Assembly: GCA_025200525.1 (NCBI GenBank)
Contig: CM045758.1
Span: forward strand, 170,514,101-170,578,100
Source: Camellia lanceoleosa
Taxonomy: Eukaryota; Streptophyta; Magnoliopsida; Ericales; Theaceae
DNA: 64,000 nt
Direction: 5' to 3'
A model generated the notes under the pieces. The model made no database searches and was not told the DNA's origin. It saw nothing but the letters and a program-made list of their open reading frames with translations. Shown here piece after piece: positions 36,803 through 47,700 of the stretch; position 1 is the stretch's first letter, and each line of letters opens with the position of its first letter. A program made the position numbers and the translations under genes.

Positions 36803-37362
36803 TCAATACCTTCGGCATGAAACAATTTTTATTCAAAATTTAAATATATTTTTACATTGTAAGAGCATTTTTTTCTTAATTACATGCATTCATTAGACTT
36901 ATAAAATCAAGGTTAAATTACAATTACATCATGAGATTTGTCTAAAGTACAAATTATCTTCTGTGATTTGAAAAATTATAAATACTTCATTATTAGAATT
37001 TTTTATTTAACAGAATTAATAAAAAAAATAAAATTCATAATTGCCTTCCAATATAATAATAAAATTACCTAAATTATTAATTGAAATATATTTTTAACAT
37101 CATTAAAAACTGTTAATTGACTTAATGATTTATTAATAAAATGAGTGATTTGTTATAAAATCAAAAATCTCAAGTAATGGAATGTAATTTCTAAAACTAC
37201 GGAAAATGATTCGTATTATAATCAAATTTCATGGGGCATGTTTATAATTTATCCTAAAACTAAAATTAAAATCAAATTGAAATTAGTCGAAATCAAATGT
37301 AAGTCTGTGTAAGTCAAAATCAGTACTCTATTGAAATATTTATCTGAAAGAAAAATGATTTT
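36803..37362. other. AT-rich intergenic DNA, possible MITE-like stem
   Basis: AAATTACAATTACATCATGAG near 36916 has a loose inverted partner near 37235-37256 (CATGTTTATAATTTATCC), recalling the 15951-16374 element. No gene. Confidence 0.35.
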
Positions 37363-37770
37363 GTGCCCTAAAAATTCTCCCTCGAATGCCCCGAATGGCT
37401 GAAACGACGTCGTTTCAGCCATTCAAAATTTTTTTTTTTCTTCTTCTTCCTCAGTCTGATACGCAGTGAGGGAGAAAGAGAGAAAGAGAGGGAGAGGGAG
37501 AGGGAGAGAAAGAGAGGCTGCCACCGATCGCCGATCACGCCTCGGCTCATTGCCGCTGCTCGATCGTCGCCGTCAGCCTCGATTGTCGCCTCGGCTCGCC
37601 TCGCCTCGCCGCCTCCGCCGATCGCGTCGCCTCCGCCCCCCTACTCCTCCATTTTTTAGCCCCCCCCCAGTCATTCCTCCCCCTCCCCCTCCCTCTCTTC
37701 TTCATCTGTTGAAAAAAAAAAAAAAAAAAAAAAATTTAGGGGCATTCGGGGGTCCCGTTTTCGGGCCTCT
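37363..37770. mobile_element. Composite MITE-like element with GC-rich interior
   Basis: The left end contains CGAATGCCCCGAATGGC followed by GAAACGACGTCGTTTC (about 37400-37415). The right end contains GGGGCATTCGGGGG, its inverted counterpart. Between them lie GA-rich (GGGAGAGGGAGA) and CGCC-rich blocks, then an A tract. The architecture parallels 22553-22996 in mirror image. The 143-codon frame across it is low-complexity and not called. Confidence 0.5.
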
Positions 37771-37953
37771 AATCATAGTTCTATCTGAAAACTTCAAAAC
37801 CCTAAACCGTATTACATCTTTTGGAATTTGGATTAACATTGGATCATTCTCCAATATCAACCTTCTATTTATAAATTTGTATCACCAATTAAGATAGTGT
37901 TCGCTTTCTCAATGTTGTTGTATTCAACTCACTCACTTTTCATGTTTTATTTT

Positions 37954-39624
37954 GGTTAATTACACTAACAGTTTTTATAATTTGAGATTTATGTCATTTT
38001 AATTTTTAACATTTTAATTGTGACACATTTGATCATAAATTTTAAATTTTATCTCAAATAAAAATAATTAAAGATATTATTGTTCAATTTCAATGACAAA
38101 GTCGTCAACTTAATAAATATAAACTAATTTGACAAAAATAAATATCAAAAAAATATTTTTGTATTTTAAAAATTATTTTTGTCTACCAAAGATAAATTAT
38201 GTAAAATTGATAAATCTTTTACACATTTATTTGTTTATTTTTTTTATCAATTAATTTTTATTTTGTGTTTAGATGATGATCATGTAATGAGTGGTTGTTA
38301 AGTTTTTAATTTGTAATCGATATATTTAATATATGAAATTTTTTAGTTTTAGATTTTTTTGATTTAATGGATTGGTTTAATAATGGTATCAAGTAGGGGT
38401 GAGTAGCGGATATATCAATCCGTCCAAACCGACCAAATTGATCTGCCGCATTTCGGACGGATGTGTGATAACAAGCGGACGGTTGCAAATTGATTTTTTC
38501 CAATTCACATAATTTTGGACGAATGGCGGATTTGAGATTCCTTTAGCCGTAACTGAACTGTTAAACCGCAAGCACCCCTAGTAATTTTGTAGAACTTTGT
38601 GTTTTCAATTGAAAAAGAGTTTTCAACTTAAATATATTTTTTGAATTAAAAAAAATAAATGTATTATTTATCTATATTTTTTTGTTTTTAAATATAACTT
38701 TAAAAATAATAAATAAAAAAGATGATATATACTAGTTGGTTTTTGTTTTCAAAAACAGATATAAATATAACAATATAAAGGCACGTAATCTCTACTGCTA
38801 CTATGTTCATGGCTTTGGTAGTTTGAATTATTTTTATATTTTAAGAACTAATTGTAATACTTTATGCGAATGAGGCATGTTATGATTGTAATATGTGGAT
38901 GAGGCGTGCAGTGATTGTAACATTCTAAAATTTAAAACTTTTTTTCTTTAGATAAGGCATATAGTGATTGTAATACTTTTTTAAGTAATTGACTGTAATA
39001 CTTTTTTTTTTTGAGGAAGTGCACAAGTTGAATTATGTTGAAAATTTATAAAATTTTAAACTGTTAAACCGATTCACATCCATCCATCGATGCGCCAATC
39101 CGCTCAATTTACATCCGCCGGATTGGCGGATGAATACGGATTGATTTTCTCCAATTCGCCAATCTGGCGGACGAATAGCAGATTAGAGATTCCGTGACTG
39201 CAACCGACCCGCGCCCACCCCAAGTATCAAAGTTGTCGTCATATTTAACTTCTTGGAAAAATATAAACTAATTTAATGAAAATAAAAACAACCATCTATT
39301 ACAGGATCATCATCTAAACATATATTAAAAATTAATTTGGTAAAAATAAATATATAAAAGATTTATCAATTTGATACAATTTTATCTTTGGTGGGTATAA
39401 ATGATTTTTAAAAAAATCAAAAATAAATTTTGATATTTATTTTGTTAAATTAATCTATATTTTATCAAATTGACAATTTTACCTTTAAAAATAAGTAATA
39501 GTATTTTCAATTGTCTTTATTTAAAACGAGATTCAAAATTAAGGATCAAATGTATTACAATTAAAATATCAAAGGCTAAAATGATACAAATCTCAAACTA
39601 TAAGAACTGTTAATATAATTCACC
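37954..39624. mobile_element. Foldback element with ~340-bp inverted arms
   Basis: The left arm (37954-38303) and right arm (39285-39624) are inverted repeats. GGTTAATTACACTAACAG matches GGTGAATTATATTAACAG at the tips, AATTTGAGATTTATGTCATT matches its partner, and TTTAGATGATGATC appears at the inner ends. About 345 bp of stem encloses about 980 bp. No coding capacity. The loop contains a hAT-like insertion (38394-39223). Confidence 0.8.
38394..39223. mobile_element. hAT-like insertion within the foldback loop
   Basis: Starts TAGGGGTGAGTAGCGG and ends CCGCGCCCACCCCAA-like (TAGGGGTG/CACCCCAA termini). Flanked by near-identical 8-bp GTATCAAG (38386-38393) and GTATCAAA (39224-39231), the TSD size of hAT elements. 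Its two halves carry related blocks (ATTTTTTCCAATTC... / ATTTTCTCCAATTC...), and an internal CACCCCTA at 38573-38580 suggests two copies arranged in tandem. Confidence 0.65.
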
Positions 39625-39699
39625 TTTTTATTTTTACGCTTTTTATGGAGAAAAAAATTCCCTTTCCTCAATGGGGTTTACTCAACATATTTTGGCAAG

Positions 39700-39845
39700 G
39701 GCATTGTTTCATCCCCCTAAAAAAACTCCCCCTAATCCCCCTAATTTCCATATCAAGTAAAAAAAAAAAAAAAAAAGGAAAAAGTTGCCCAAATTAGAAA
39801 TTAGGAGCATTAGGGATACAGTTTTTAGGAGTACAAAACATTTCT
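39700..39845. repeat. A-rich short repeat, copy 2 of 2
   Basis: CCCCCTAA-rich head, TATCAAGTAAAAAAA with an A tract, then GAAATTAGGAGCATTAGGGA and a tail reading ACAAAACATTT. Same order as 1275-1430. Confidence 0.55.
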
Positions 39846-41550
39846 CTTTTGGCAAACAAAATATCGATCAATTAATTTACATATACACACTTTCCTTAAT
39901 TCACATCCCTTACTCAACACACATTTAAGAATTTTATAACTTTTTTTTAGTGCATATCATTTAACTCTCAAAATATTTTCTTCTATAAACCTTGTTGACT
40001 TATCCAACTCACGTGATACTCTTAACTAATAAAATAATATAAAAAATAATAAATATAGTCAATTTTTATCTACTACACAACCTATGAAGGTAGATCAAAT
40101 CTACGGCAGTCATTCATCTAATAGCTACTATTTTGTATAACATTTGATAAATGAATTGAGATTAAAAACATAAAAGATATATTAATTAAAAGCAATGCAA
40201 ATATTATTTAGTAGTCGAAACACCACTATACGTGGCCAATTTTATTTCACACCCAACCGACCCAGACTAGTCAGGTCTACTCAAGGGAATTGGGGTTTTT
40301 GGAACTTTGGAATATTGAAATTAATAGGTTGGGGTTTCACATTTTTTGTTGTGTCATTTTTAAAATATATATATATATATATAATTCAGTTTAAAATCAC
40401 TTCTTAAAACCTAATATAGAATTGTAATTTCATATATATATTTTTAATATTAGCAATGTAATACGGGTGCAACTCGGTCAGTTTAAAAGGTTATTCAAGC
40501 CCAATCTAAGTTGTGCTTAGACCAGTCTAAGTCCGCTCAGGTTCGAATTGTAACCTGAGGTTGTTTACTCAAGCCTAACCCGAGTTAAACCTGAGTTGTC
40601 CGAATTGCATATAAATTTTAGTTTTTTTTTTTTTTTTTTTTTTTACAGCTAAATTATTAATTTATTAGAATTAGAATCTATTTTTTTTTTCAAAAAAAAA
40701 AATCATTAATAATATCAAAACAAATAACTTATATAATATAAGAAAGAAGTCGCTATGGTAGATTTTACAATTTATGAGTGAGAATAAAAAATATAAGATT
40801 TTGTGTTGTGTTACTTATGTATATAATATATATTTAATATGATTTAATAATTTAAATTATATTAATATCATGTAAATGCTAATAAACTATTTATATATAT
40901 AATTTAAGTTTTAAATTGCTCGAGTTATTTGATGTTTTTGTCTAAGTCTATCTAAATTTAATTTAAATTTCTAAATTTTTACTCAAATTCATATCAAATT
41001 TAAAAATATATTACCCAAACTCTAATAAAATTCAAACTAACCTCGAATTGCCTGAATTAAGATTGCCCAAATTATACCCCTGGAATGTAATGGTGAGGTT
41101 AGGAAATAGGTTGGGGAAACATCGCAGTCATGCATTGCACTCTTTCTTTTTCCTTTTTCTTTTTTGGGTCCATCGGTAAGAATGCATTGCACTCTTTCAA
41201 CATCATCATTTTTAAGAAGTTTTGCTAACTTCGGTCGGCGTGAAATGCGTGTGAAGGGTGGGAGGAGAAACATGTTAAAAGTCGGCAGCGTATGTGTGCG
41301 TGTGTGATCTCATTCTTGCCTCTTATGCAATTCATCACTTTCCTAGTATATACCTATGGCTTTTTAGGGGGTCAACAAGTTGTTGAATAATTTTTAAAAT
41401 TTATAATTTAGTTGCAGGTGTTTTTAAAACTTTTTTTATTTTTCTTCAAAACTTAAAATAAATTTGGAGACTTTGTCTCATATTAAAAAAAGAGTAAAAC
41501 ATAAAACATTTAATAAAGTGTTATATGTAATATTTTTTTGAATATGAAAT
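39846..41550. other. AT-rich intergenic DNA, possible old element 40461-41090
   Basis: No gene. Around 40461 (ATACGGGTGCAACTCGG) and 41055-41090 (CCCAAATTATACCCCTGG) there are weakly inverted ends, with repeated CCTGAGTT/CAACCCGAGTT-like words between. Too decayed to name. AT microsatellite at 40369-40383. Confidence 0.35.
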
Positions 41551-41689
41551 TGTGGGGTGGATACTAGTGTGCGTGCACTCATACCGTAAGGATGGTGCTT
41601 CACACCATCTGCACATGCACGTGGTGTGAACTGTGTGGTGTTTGATGCCACACTTAGCACGGGCGCATCATCACAAAGCCTTATAAGGG

Positions 41690-42290
41690 CGATGGCGTGG
41701 ATCCAACATGGCATGGGTGACGTGGAATATAGTCAGCTCTGCGTGGCAGTGATGTTCCGTTGGCGATGAATCAACCAACCGATAAAACGGCTATGTTTTC
41801 GATCTGGAGCGGCTTGATGGCGATGACGTAGATCCAACGTGGCATGGGTGATGTTGAATATAGTCAGATCCACGTGGTAGTGATATAGCGTCCATTGGCG
41901 ATGAGTCAACCAACCGATCGAACGGTTGCGTGTCTGATCTGGAGCGGTTTGATCATAGCCGTTGATTGGATATGCGCGCGATCATACGGGTTTGATCATA
42001 GCCATTGATTGGAGATGCGTGCAATCGTACAGATGAGATGGCACCCGATTGTAATCAGGTATGCATCACCGCAAGGCACCATGAGGGCGATGGCGTGGAT
42101 CCAATGTGGCATGGGTGACGTGGAATATAATTAGCTTTGCGTGGCAGTGATGTGGTGCCCATTGGCGATGAGTCAACCAACCAATCAAACAGTTACATGT
42201 TTGATTTAGAACGGTTTGATCATAGCCGTTGATTGGAGATACGCGCGATCATACAGATGAGATGGCACCCAATCGTGATTAGGTATGATC
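41690..42290 (+). repeat. Three-copy imperfect direct repeat
   Basis: GGCGATGGCGTGGATCCAAC begins units at about 41690, 41818 and 42089. Each continues through TGGCATGGGTGA and TGGCGATGAATCAACCAACC to GGAGCGGTTTGAT-type words. The second and third units extend into CATAGCCGTTGATTGGA and ATGAGATGGCACCC. Together with the TATA box just downstream, this looks like the enhancer-like U3 part of an LTR. Confidence 0.75.
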
Positions 42291-42790
42291 AATCAAGGCA
42301 TCTATTCGGTGTGAGAATGATCTGCATCATAGATTGTCGATTCAACGGTCAGATTTGATTGGATTTGATCAAGAGACATGACCATTCGATCAAATGCATC
42401 AAGGCCTATAAATAAGCTACAAATCAGTCATTTCAATCCATCCAAAAATCTAGAAAACATTCTTGCAATTCTCTTTCTCTCTCCCTCTTGATTTAGAGTT
42501 TTCGATCAAGAGTTTCTTAAGCAAGTTTCTGCTTTTCTTACTAGTAATCAAATTCTGTAGATTTGATTATCAGTGTTTTAGTTTTCTTGATTATATAAAG
42601 AATATTCTGATCTATTGTCGTCAGTGCAGATGCTGATAGACTGGATCTTTAGATCAGGCTTCATTGTATCCTAGAGGCGAATTTGTTGTAATTTCTTGCA
42701 TACCTTTGGGTGGGTGCAAATATTCTTTAGGAAAGCGACTAAGTAATGCGACTTGAAGCACTAAATTTCTATTCTACATAGGCATGATCA
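42291..42790 (+). mobile_element. Probable LTR promoter/R region (remnant)
   Basis: TATAAATA at 42417-42424 is followed by a CT-rich leader (CTCTTTCTCTCTCCCTCTTG) and a T/A-rich stretch, as in plant LTRs. With the direct repeats at 41690-42290 upstream, it may form one solo LTR of roughly 1.2 kb, but I could not find matching ends or a TSD. No coding sequence follows. Confidence 0.45.
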
Positions 42791-43102
42791 TCGCCAAGTT
42801 TTGAAGACTTGAAGGCCACCAACTAAAGAATTCAAGACGAATTGTTCCAACACAAGTTGCATTTGCTTTGTGAATTTGACATGGTAGTATATATTATCAC
42901 ACACATTCAATGAACATGGAAAAAAAATTATGAATATAGAATTTTTTTTAATAAGATGTAATATAGATGTAAGATAAGTAATAAATCTCACGTGTGGATG
43001 CTCATTATTTGTTTCACATTTCTACTCAGTACTTTTAGATTTACTTAAAAATTATTCAGTACGAATAAGGTGTGATGTGGTCTTAACATGTAACACATCA
43101 CT

Positions 43103-43260
43103 AGGGATGGCCATGGAGCGGGTTTGCCATTTCCCGCCCCCCGTCCCGGCCCACGCTATAGGTAAAATTTTTCAACCTCATCCTGCTCCGACGGATACCC
43201 AATACCCACGGATGCCCAATCACATTTCAAATAACCAAAAAAACTGAAAACCATTTAAAT
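43103..43260 (+). mobile_element. hAT-like MITE fragment
   Basis: TAGGGATGGCCATGGAGCGG opens a block rich in CCCGCCCC and ATACCCACGGATGCCC words, typical of plant hAT-derived repeats. The partner end is not seen before the Tat element begins at about 43487; that insertion may have separated it. Confidence 0.4.
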
Positions 43261-43486
43261 CCTTAACACACTAAATAATTTTCATTCTTTTTCATATATA
43301 TAAACAATGAGATTTTTAAGATTATTATTTATTTATATTTAAATAGAACCATAAACTTTTAATATTATTTTCTTATATCTAATTATATTATATATTATTT
43401 AATAGTACAGCTTGTTCCTGTGGATGGATAGGACTTGTCCAAGCTTCTCAAGCCCACGTAGAAATGGTCTAGCCTACCGAGTCACC

Positions 43487-43980
43487 TGCAAACAAGCTCA
43501 AAGGGGAACGGGGTAGTCCCCCAGTGAATTCTCCGACGAGTAAGTTAGAAAGAGGAGTAGAATGTAGAGAGAGAGATTGGAGATAGAAAAGCTTAACCTT
43601 CTTCTTGTCTTCAACGTTTGCTTATATCCTTTGGTAATCATTTCGCTGTCTCTTCCGACCTGCCCTCCTCGCCGAAAGTCTATGTTGTAGCTTACCTTGT
43701 TCAGGGTAAGGGGGTCCTGTTCCGACGGGGAGGTGTTGTCGTAATAAATGCTGTGATGGGCTGCATTAATGGTGATGTGCAGTGGCAATAACTTTGCAGA
43801 TCTTTGTCTGCTGATGTGGCTCGTCCTTCACCTGCCATGTGTCTGAATGCCATTGGTTCTTTATGCCATGTTGGATTCCAGCTGTTCTGAACTTCACTAG
43901 CTGGGTTATGTATTGGGCTCCGATTGATGGGCTTGGGTTGTTTATAGTGGTTCATGGCCTTTGTGGGCTTGTACACGTCA
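43487..43980 (-). repeat. Probable 3' LTR of the Tat host
   Basis: On the minus strand it would start TGACGTGTACAAGCCC and end AGCTTGTTTGCA, with a TATA-like GGATATAAG near 43621-43629 and a CT-rich R/U5 region. A purine-rich stretch immediately precedes it. The second LTR is outside the window, so the limits cannot be verified. Confidence 0.5.
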
Positions 43981-44002
43981 GTAGTCCCCCATTCCCGAGT
44001 GC
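43981..44002 (-). other. Candidate polypurine tract of the Tat host
   Basis: On the minus strand GGGAATGGGGGACTAC sits directly before the proposed LTR start TGACG. A purine-rich primer for plus-strand DNA synthesis is expected exactly there. Short and not perfectly pure. Confidence 0.4.
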
Positions 44003-44059
44003 AGCTTTAGCCCAATGAAGGGAATAGTAATGAAGAGGGTGAGGGTGTCAGGGAATGTT

Positions 44060-44350
44060 AATATGGAGGTCGGCCGGTGGGAGTGACTGGGCGGGTGAAC
44101 CGATCGGGAGGTGGTCCGACCGTTCAAGGTGACCGAGTGGAAGGGTCGACCGCGAGGATGGTCGACCGTGAATGTTAGCTGAGTAGGAAGGTCGGCCACG
44201 AGGAGGGGCGACCATGAGGGTTGGCCGAGCGGGAGGGCCGACCGTGATACGGGCAATTGTGAGGGTTGGCCGAGCGGGAATGCCGATTGTGAAGCGGGCG
44301 ACCGCGAAGAGGGCCGACCGTGAAGGCTAGCCGGGCGGGAGGGCCGACTA
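44060..44350. repeat. Minisatellite with GGCCGAGCGGGAGGGCCGAC units
   Basis: Irregular tandem copies (spacing about 45-60 bp) of a GGTTGGCCGAGCGGGA / GGGCCGACCGTGAAG motif. GC content is far above the surroundings. It lies between the proposed polypurine tract and the start of the antisense ORF. Confidence 0.75.
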
Positions 44351-44719
44351 TGGAAAGGACCGACTGCGAAGGGTGAGGTGGAGGGGCGTGGGGCTCAAGA
44401 GGCGGCGTGTTACATAGTGATTCGAAGTGGAAAAGACAGGGTAAGGGCAGGAGACAGTGGATCGTGGTCGTACACATAGCAATACCCTGTGATGGGGGAA
44501 AATTAGGCGTTGGATCAGAAATGAAACGTTAGGTCACTGTAGGTGTTGAAATGAAACGTTAGGTCATTATGGGTGTTGAAAAGATAGTTTTGGCGGATGA
44601 TTTGAAAAGTTTTCAAGCTGGCAAAAATTAATTAGGATCCTTGGAATACAGGTAAACCGTGGGCTTTTAGGATTATTCGATTCGCCTACTTATTTACGAA
44701 AAATCAAAATATTCCAAGT

Positions 44720-47700
44720 GTGAATTCCTTTCTTGCTCACGATACACCTCTGCAACACTTATTCAATTTCCTTGCACCTGCCTCCGAAGCGATTCGCAGA
44801 CATACTTTAGAAATGGTACAAGAAGGAACTGGGAATGTCATGGTAGATCCACTTGGCGATGATGATGCTGTGGAGTTAGCGCAGCAATACAGAATGGAGA
44901 GGATAGGGGAGTCGATTGTACGATCCCATGGTTCCACCATGATAGCAACTCTAAAGCCTATCAACCAGGTGGAACCTGACCACTGGCACACAAAGGCAGA
45001 TAAATCAACAGTGACTGCAGCGGATTTGGAGGCTATTCGCGACAAATACCAAGTGTCTGCCGAAATAGAGTTGTCATTGCCTACGTTGACGGAGAGGCCA
45101 TCCGATGCCAGGCCAGGGCAGTTTGCCCTTTATGAGGAGGCGTTGAAAAGAGGACTGAGGCTGCCCCTGCCACAGGTGGTAGTAGATGTACTGAATCGCT
45201 TGGAGGTGGCGCCGGGCCAACTGATGCCCAATGCATGGAAGATCTTGTTGTCCTATGCAAGTGCCTGACCGAAGGCGAACGAAGGGGCGGCCATGACAGT
45301 GGACGAATTCTTCGCATGCTACAAGGCCTCAGGGCAACAAGAGACCTGGGTCACCCTGCAGGCAGCAACAGGGAAAGAGCTGGTGGCAGGGCTGCCGTCA
45401 TCGATCAAAGGGTGGAGACCACGGTGGTTCTACGTGTCTACCAGTGGAGGAGTTGGAGTGTGCACCATTTGGAAGGTGCCCACCAAGTCGATAAAGCCAA
45501 AGCTAGGAGCAGCGGTAGAGGAGAGGGTGAAGAGGGTAAAAGAGTGGAGGGAGAAAGAAGGGGCCAAATGGGACGAGCTCGTTCAGCCGTCTGCATTGTT
45601 TGAGGCAGGGTTGGGTCCACAACCGAGCGGTGGGGACCTCGACCGAACGAAGTTGGAGGCGAGGAGATGGGCTCAGGAGGCGGAGAATCAGACTATCCTT
45701 GCCAAAGCACAAAAATTCAAAGAGTCCTAGGCCGACCAACCGCCAAAACCGGTTGCAAGGGAGAGGATTCGCCCTGGCCCCAAACCCTTGGGAGAGAAAA
45801 ACTTAGGCGAATTTGTGCCACAACCGCTCCCAATAGACCCTTTGAAGGAGAGGTCTTTGAAGGAGATGGAGGCATTGTGGGTGGTAAAGAAGAAGAAGAG
45901 GGTGAGGCGGAATAGAGAAGAGCCTACCTAAAAGAGGAGGAGGGAGACAAGTGTAAAGGAAACCAGTACAGCCAAGGAGGCTGAGGGGGGAGAAGTGGAG
46001 GACGCCCCAGGAAGATTAAGTGGCCCAAAAGTGGTGGACGTTGCCTCAGAGGGCATAGAAGTGGTGCCAGTGGTGGCGGCGATCGCCGCAGGGGTCGCGA
46101 GGGCCGTCCCTGAAGGGCAAGTAGAAGATGGGGCAAGTGACCCTGGGCTAAGAAGGGAAGAACAGCCCCAAGGGGGACCTGCACCCCAAGGAGGGGGAGT
46201 TAGTCTGACCATAGAAATCTACCACGCTTGAGCGGTGGCGGGGCGGCTGGAGGGACAAGAAGGCCCAGCTAGAGCAGGGGCAGACCGCTTGGTGGGAATT
46301 GTAGAAGAGGCAGCCTTGTGCTCGGCATCCAGATTTAATGAAGCTGAACTACTAAGGGGGTTATGCTCTCCCAAATGGAGGTAACCACCTGTAGACACCC
46401 CATTTTTGACCGTCCTCATGACTTAGACGTCACCGCTTGAACACTCGGTGATCATCCATGTTTGTGTTCGTCTTGAGTTCCTGGAGGTCTCGCCACGCCT
46501 TGCCTCAGGATCTCTCGACTCGACTGTTTCGTGTCTGGTTTTGCACCAAACACTTGTACTTTGCCTTGGAGGGGCAGAGAATGGCTTGTAGGCCATCCCC
46601 ACACTCTACCGGCCATGGCTTGAGGCCACCGGCTGTGTTTTGTTGCCACCGGCCGGCACTATAGATGGCCGGCCGGCTATCTTTTTTTGGTCAATTGCAT
46701 GTTTGGCCGGCCGACTACTGTGCATCTGCTTTTTCAGATATTTTCGTGCAGCTGGCATGCACTTTCACTCCCTCCATACACGTGTATAGAGGGATTTCCT
46801 TCTTGTTAGCTTCCTTTGGAAGCTTTACAAGACTAAATTGTCTATAAGAGGGAGCCTCCTCTCCCTCCTTTAGGGTTAGACAACTTAGAGAAGTTGGACA
46901 GCATTTTCAGAGGGTTTTGAGTTTTAGGGTTAGGGCTTATATATCCTCCATCTCTATATCTCTCTCTTGTGTTTAGTGAGTGTTTTGCCTTAGTTTTGCA
47001 CACAAACACCCACCATCACACCTTCTCTTGGAGCTGAGGCCCTTGAGGGTTGTTTTTGAAGTTTTGGAGCTAGTTTGAGCCAAAAAAGAAGCTGGTCTTC
47101 CATTCTTGAAGAGGGTTTACAAGGGTAAGACTTTTGTCCCTTTTTACCCCATTTTTGCATTGTATTTTTGCCTACCTTACAACTGTTTTTGAGCTTTGTG
47201 TATAATATAAAAAAGTTCTTTTTTTTAGTGCTCTAAATAGTTGGTTAAGGTTGTTTTAAGCTTTGGGGTTGTTTGACCCCTCTTAAGCCTTGTTAGGCTC
47301 CATTTTGTGCCATTTTTGGTTGAGCTCCGAGACCATTGTGTTTGGGCATCCTCACCACTGAAATCTTGAGGGATTTCAGAGGTGAAGATGGTGCCTTGAG
47401 GTCCTAAGAAGGAGAGGGACACCTCCTCTCCTTGTTGTCCTTGAAAAGGGCTATTTTTGCCTTTTGAGGAAGCATCTAGTTTAAGTGTGTGTTGACCATG
47501 CCTTGACTGATATTTATGCACACCTTGCATGCCTTGCGTACATGTCTTGTAATGCCATCATTTAGCCTTACCATGCATCTAGGCTTTGACCCTTGTTCAA
47601 GCATGTTTTAGACCCAGCTTTGTGAAGTTTTTGTACTTGTTTTTCCATGATTAAGGTCTGCCCTTGGTTGTTTTGGTCGACCATGGCATGCATCGCATAG

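Noticed and set aside
37466..37897. 143-codon Arg/Pro-rich gene
   Set aside because: Simple-sequence GA/CGCC repeats and a poly-Lys tract inside a repeat; no domain.
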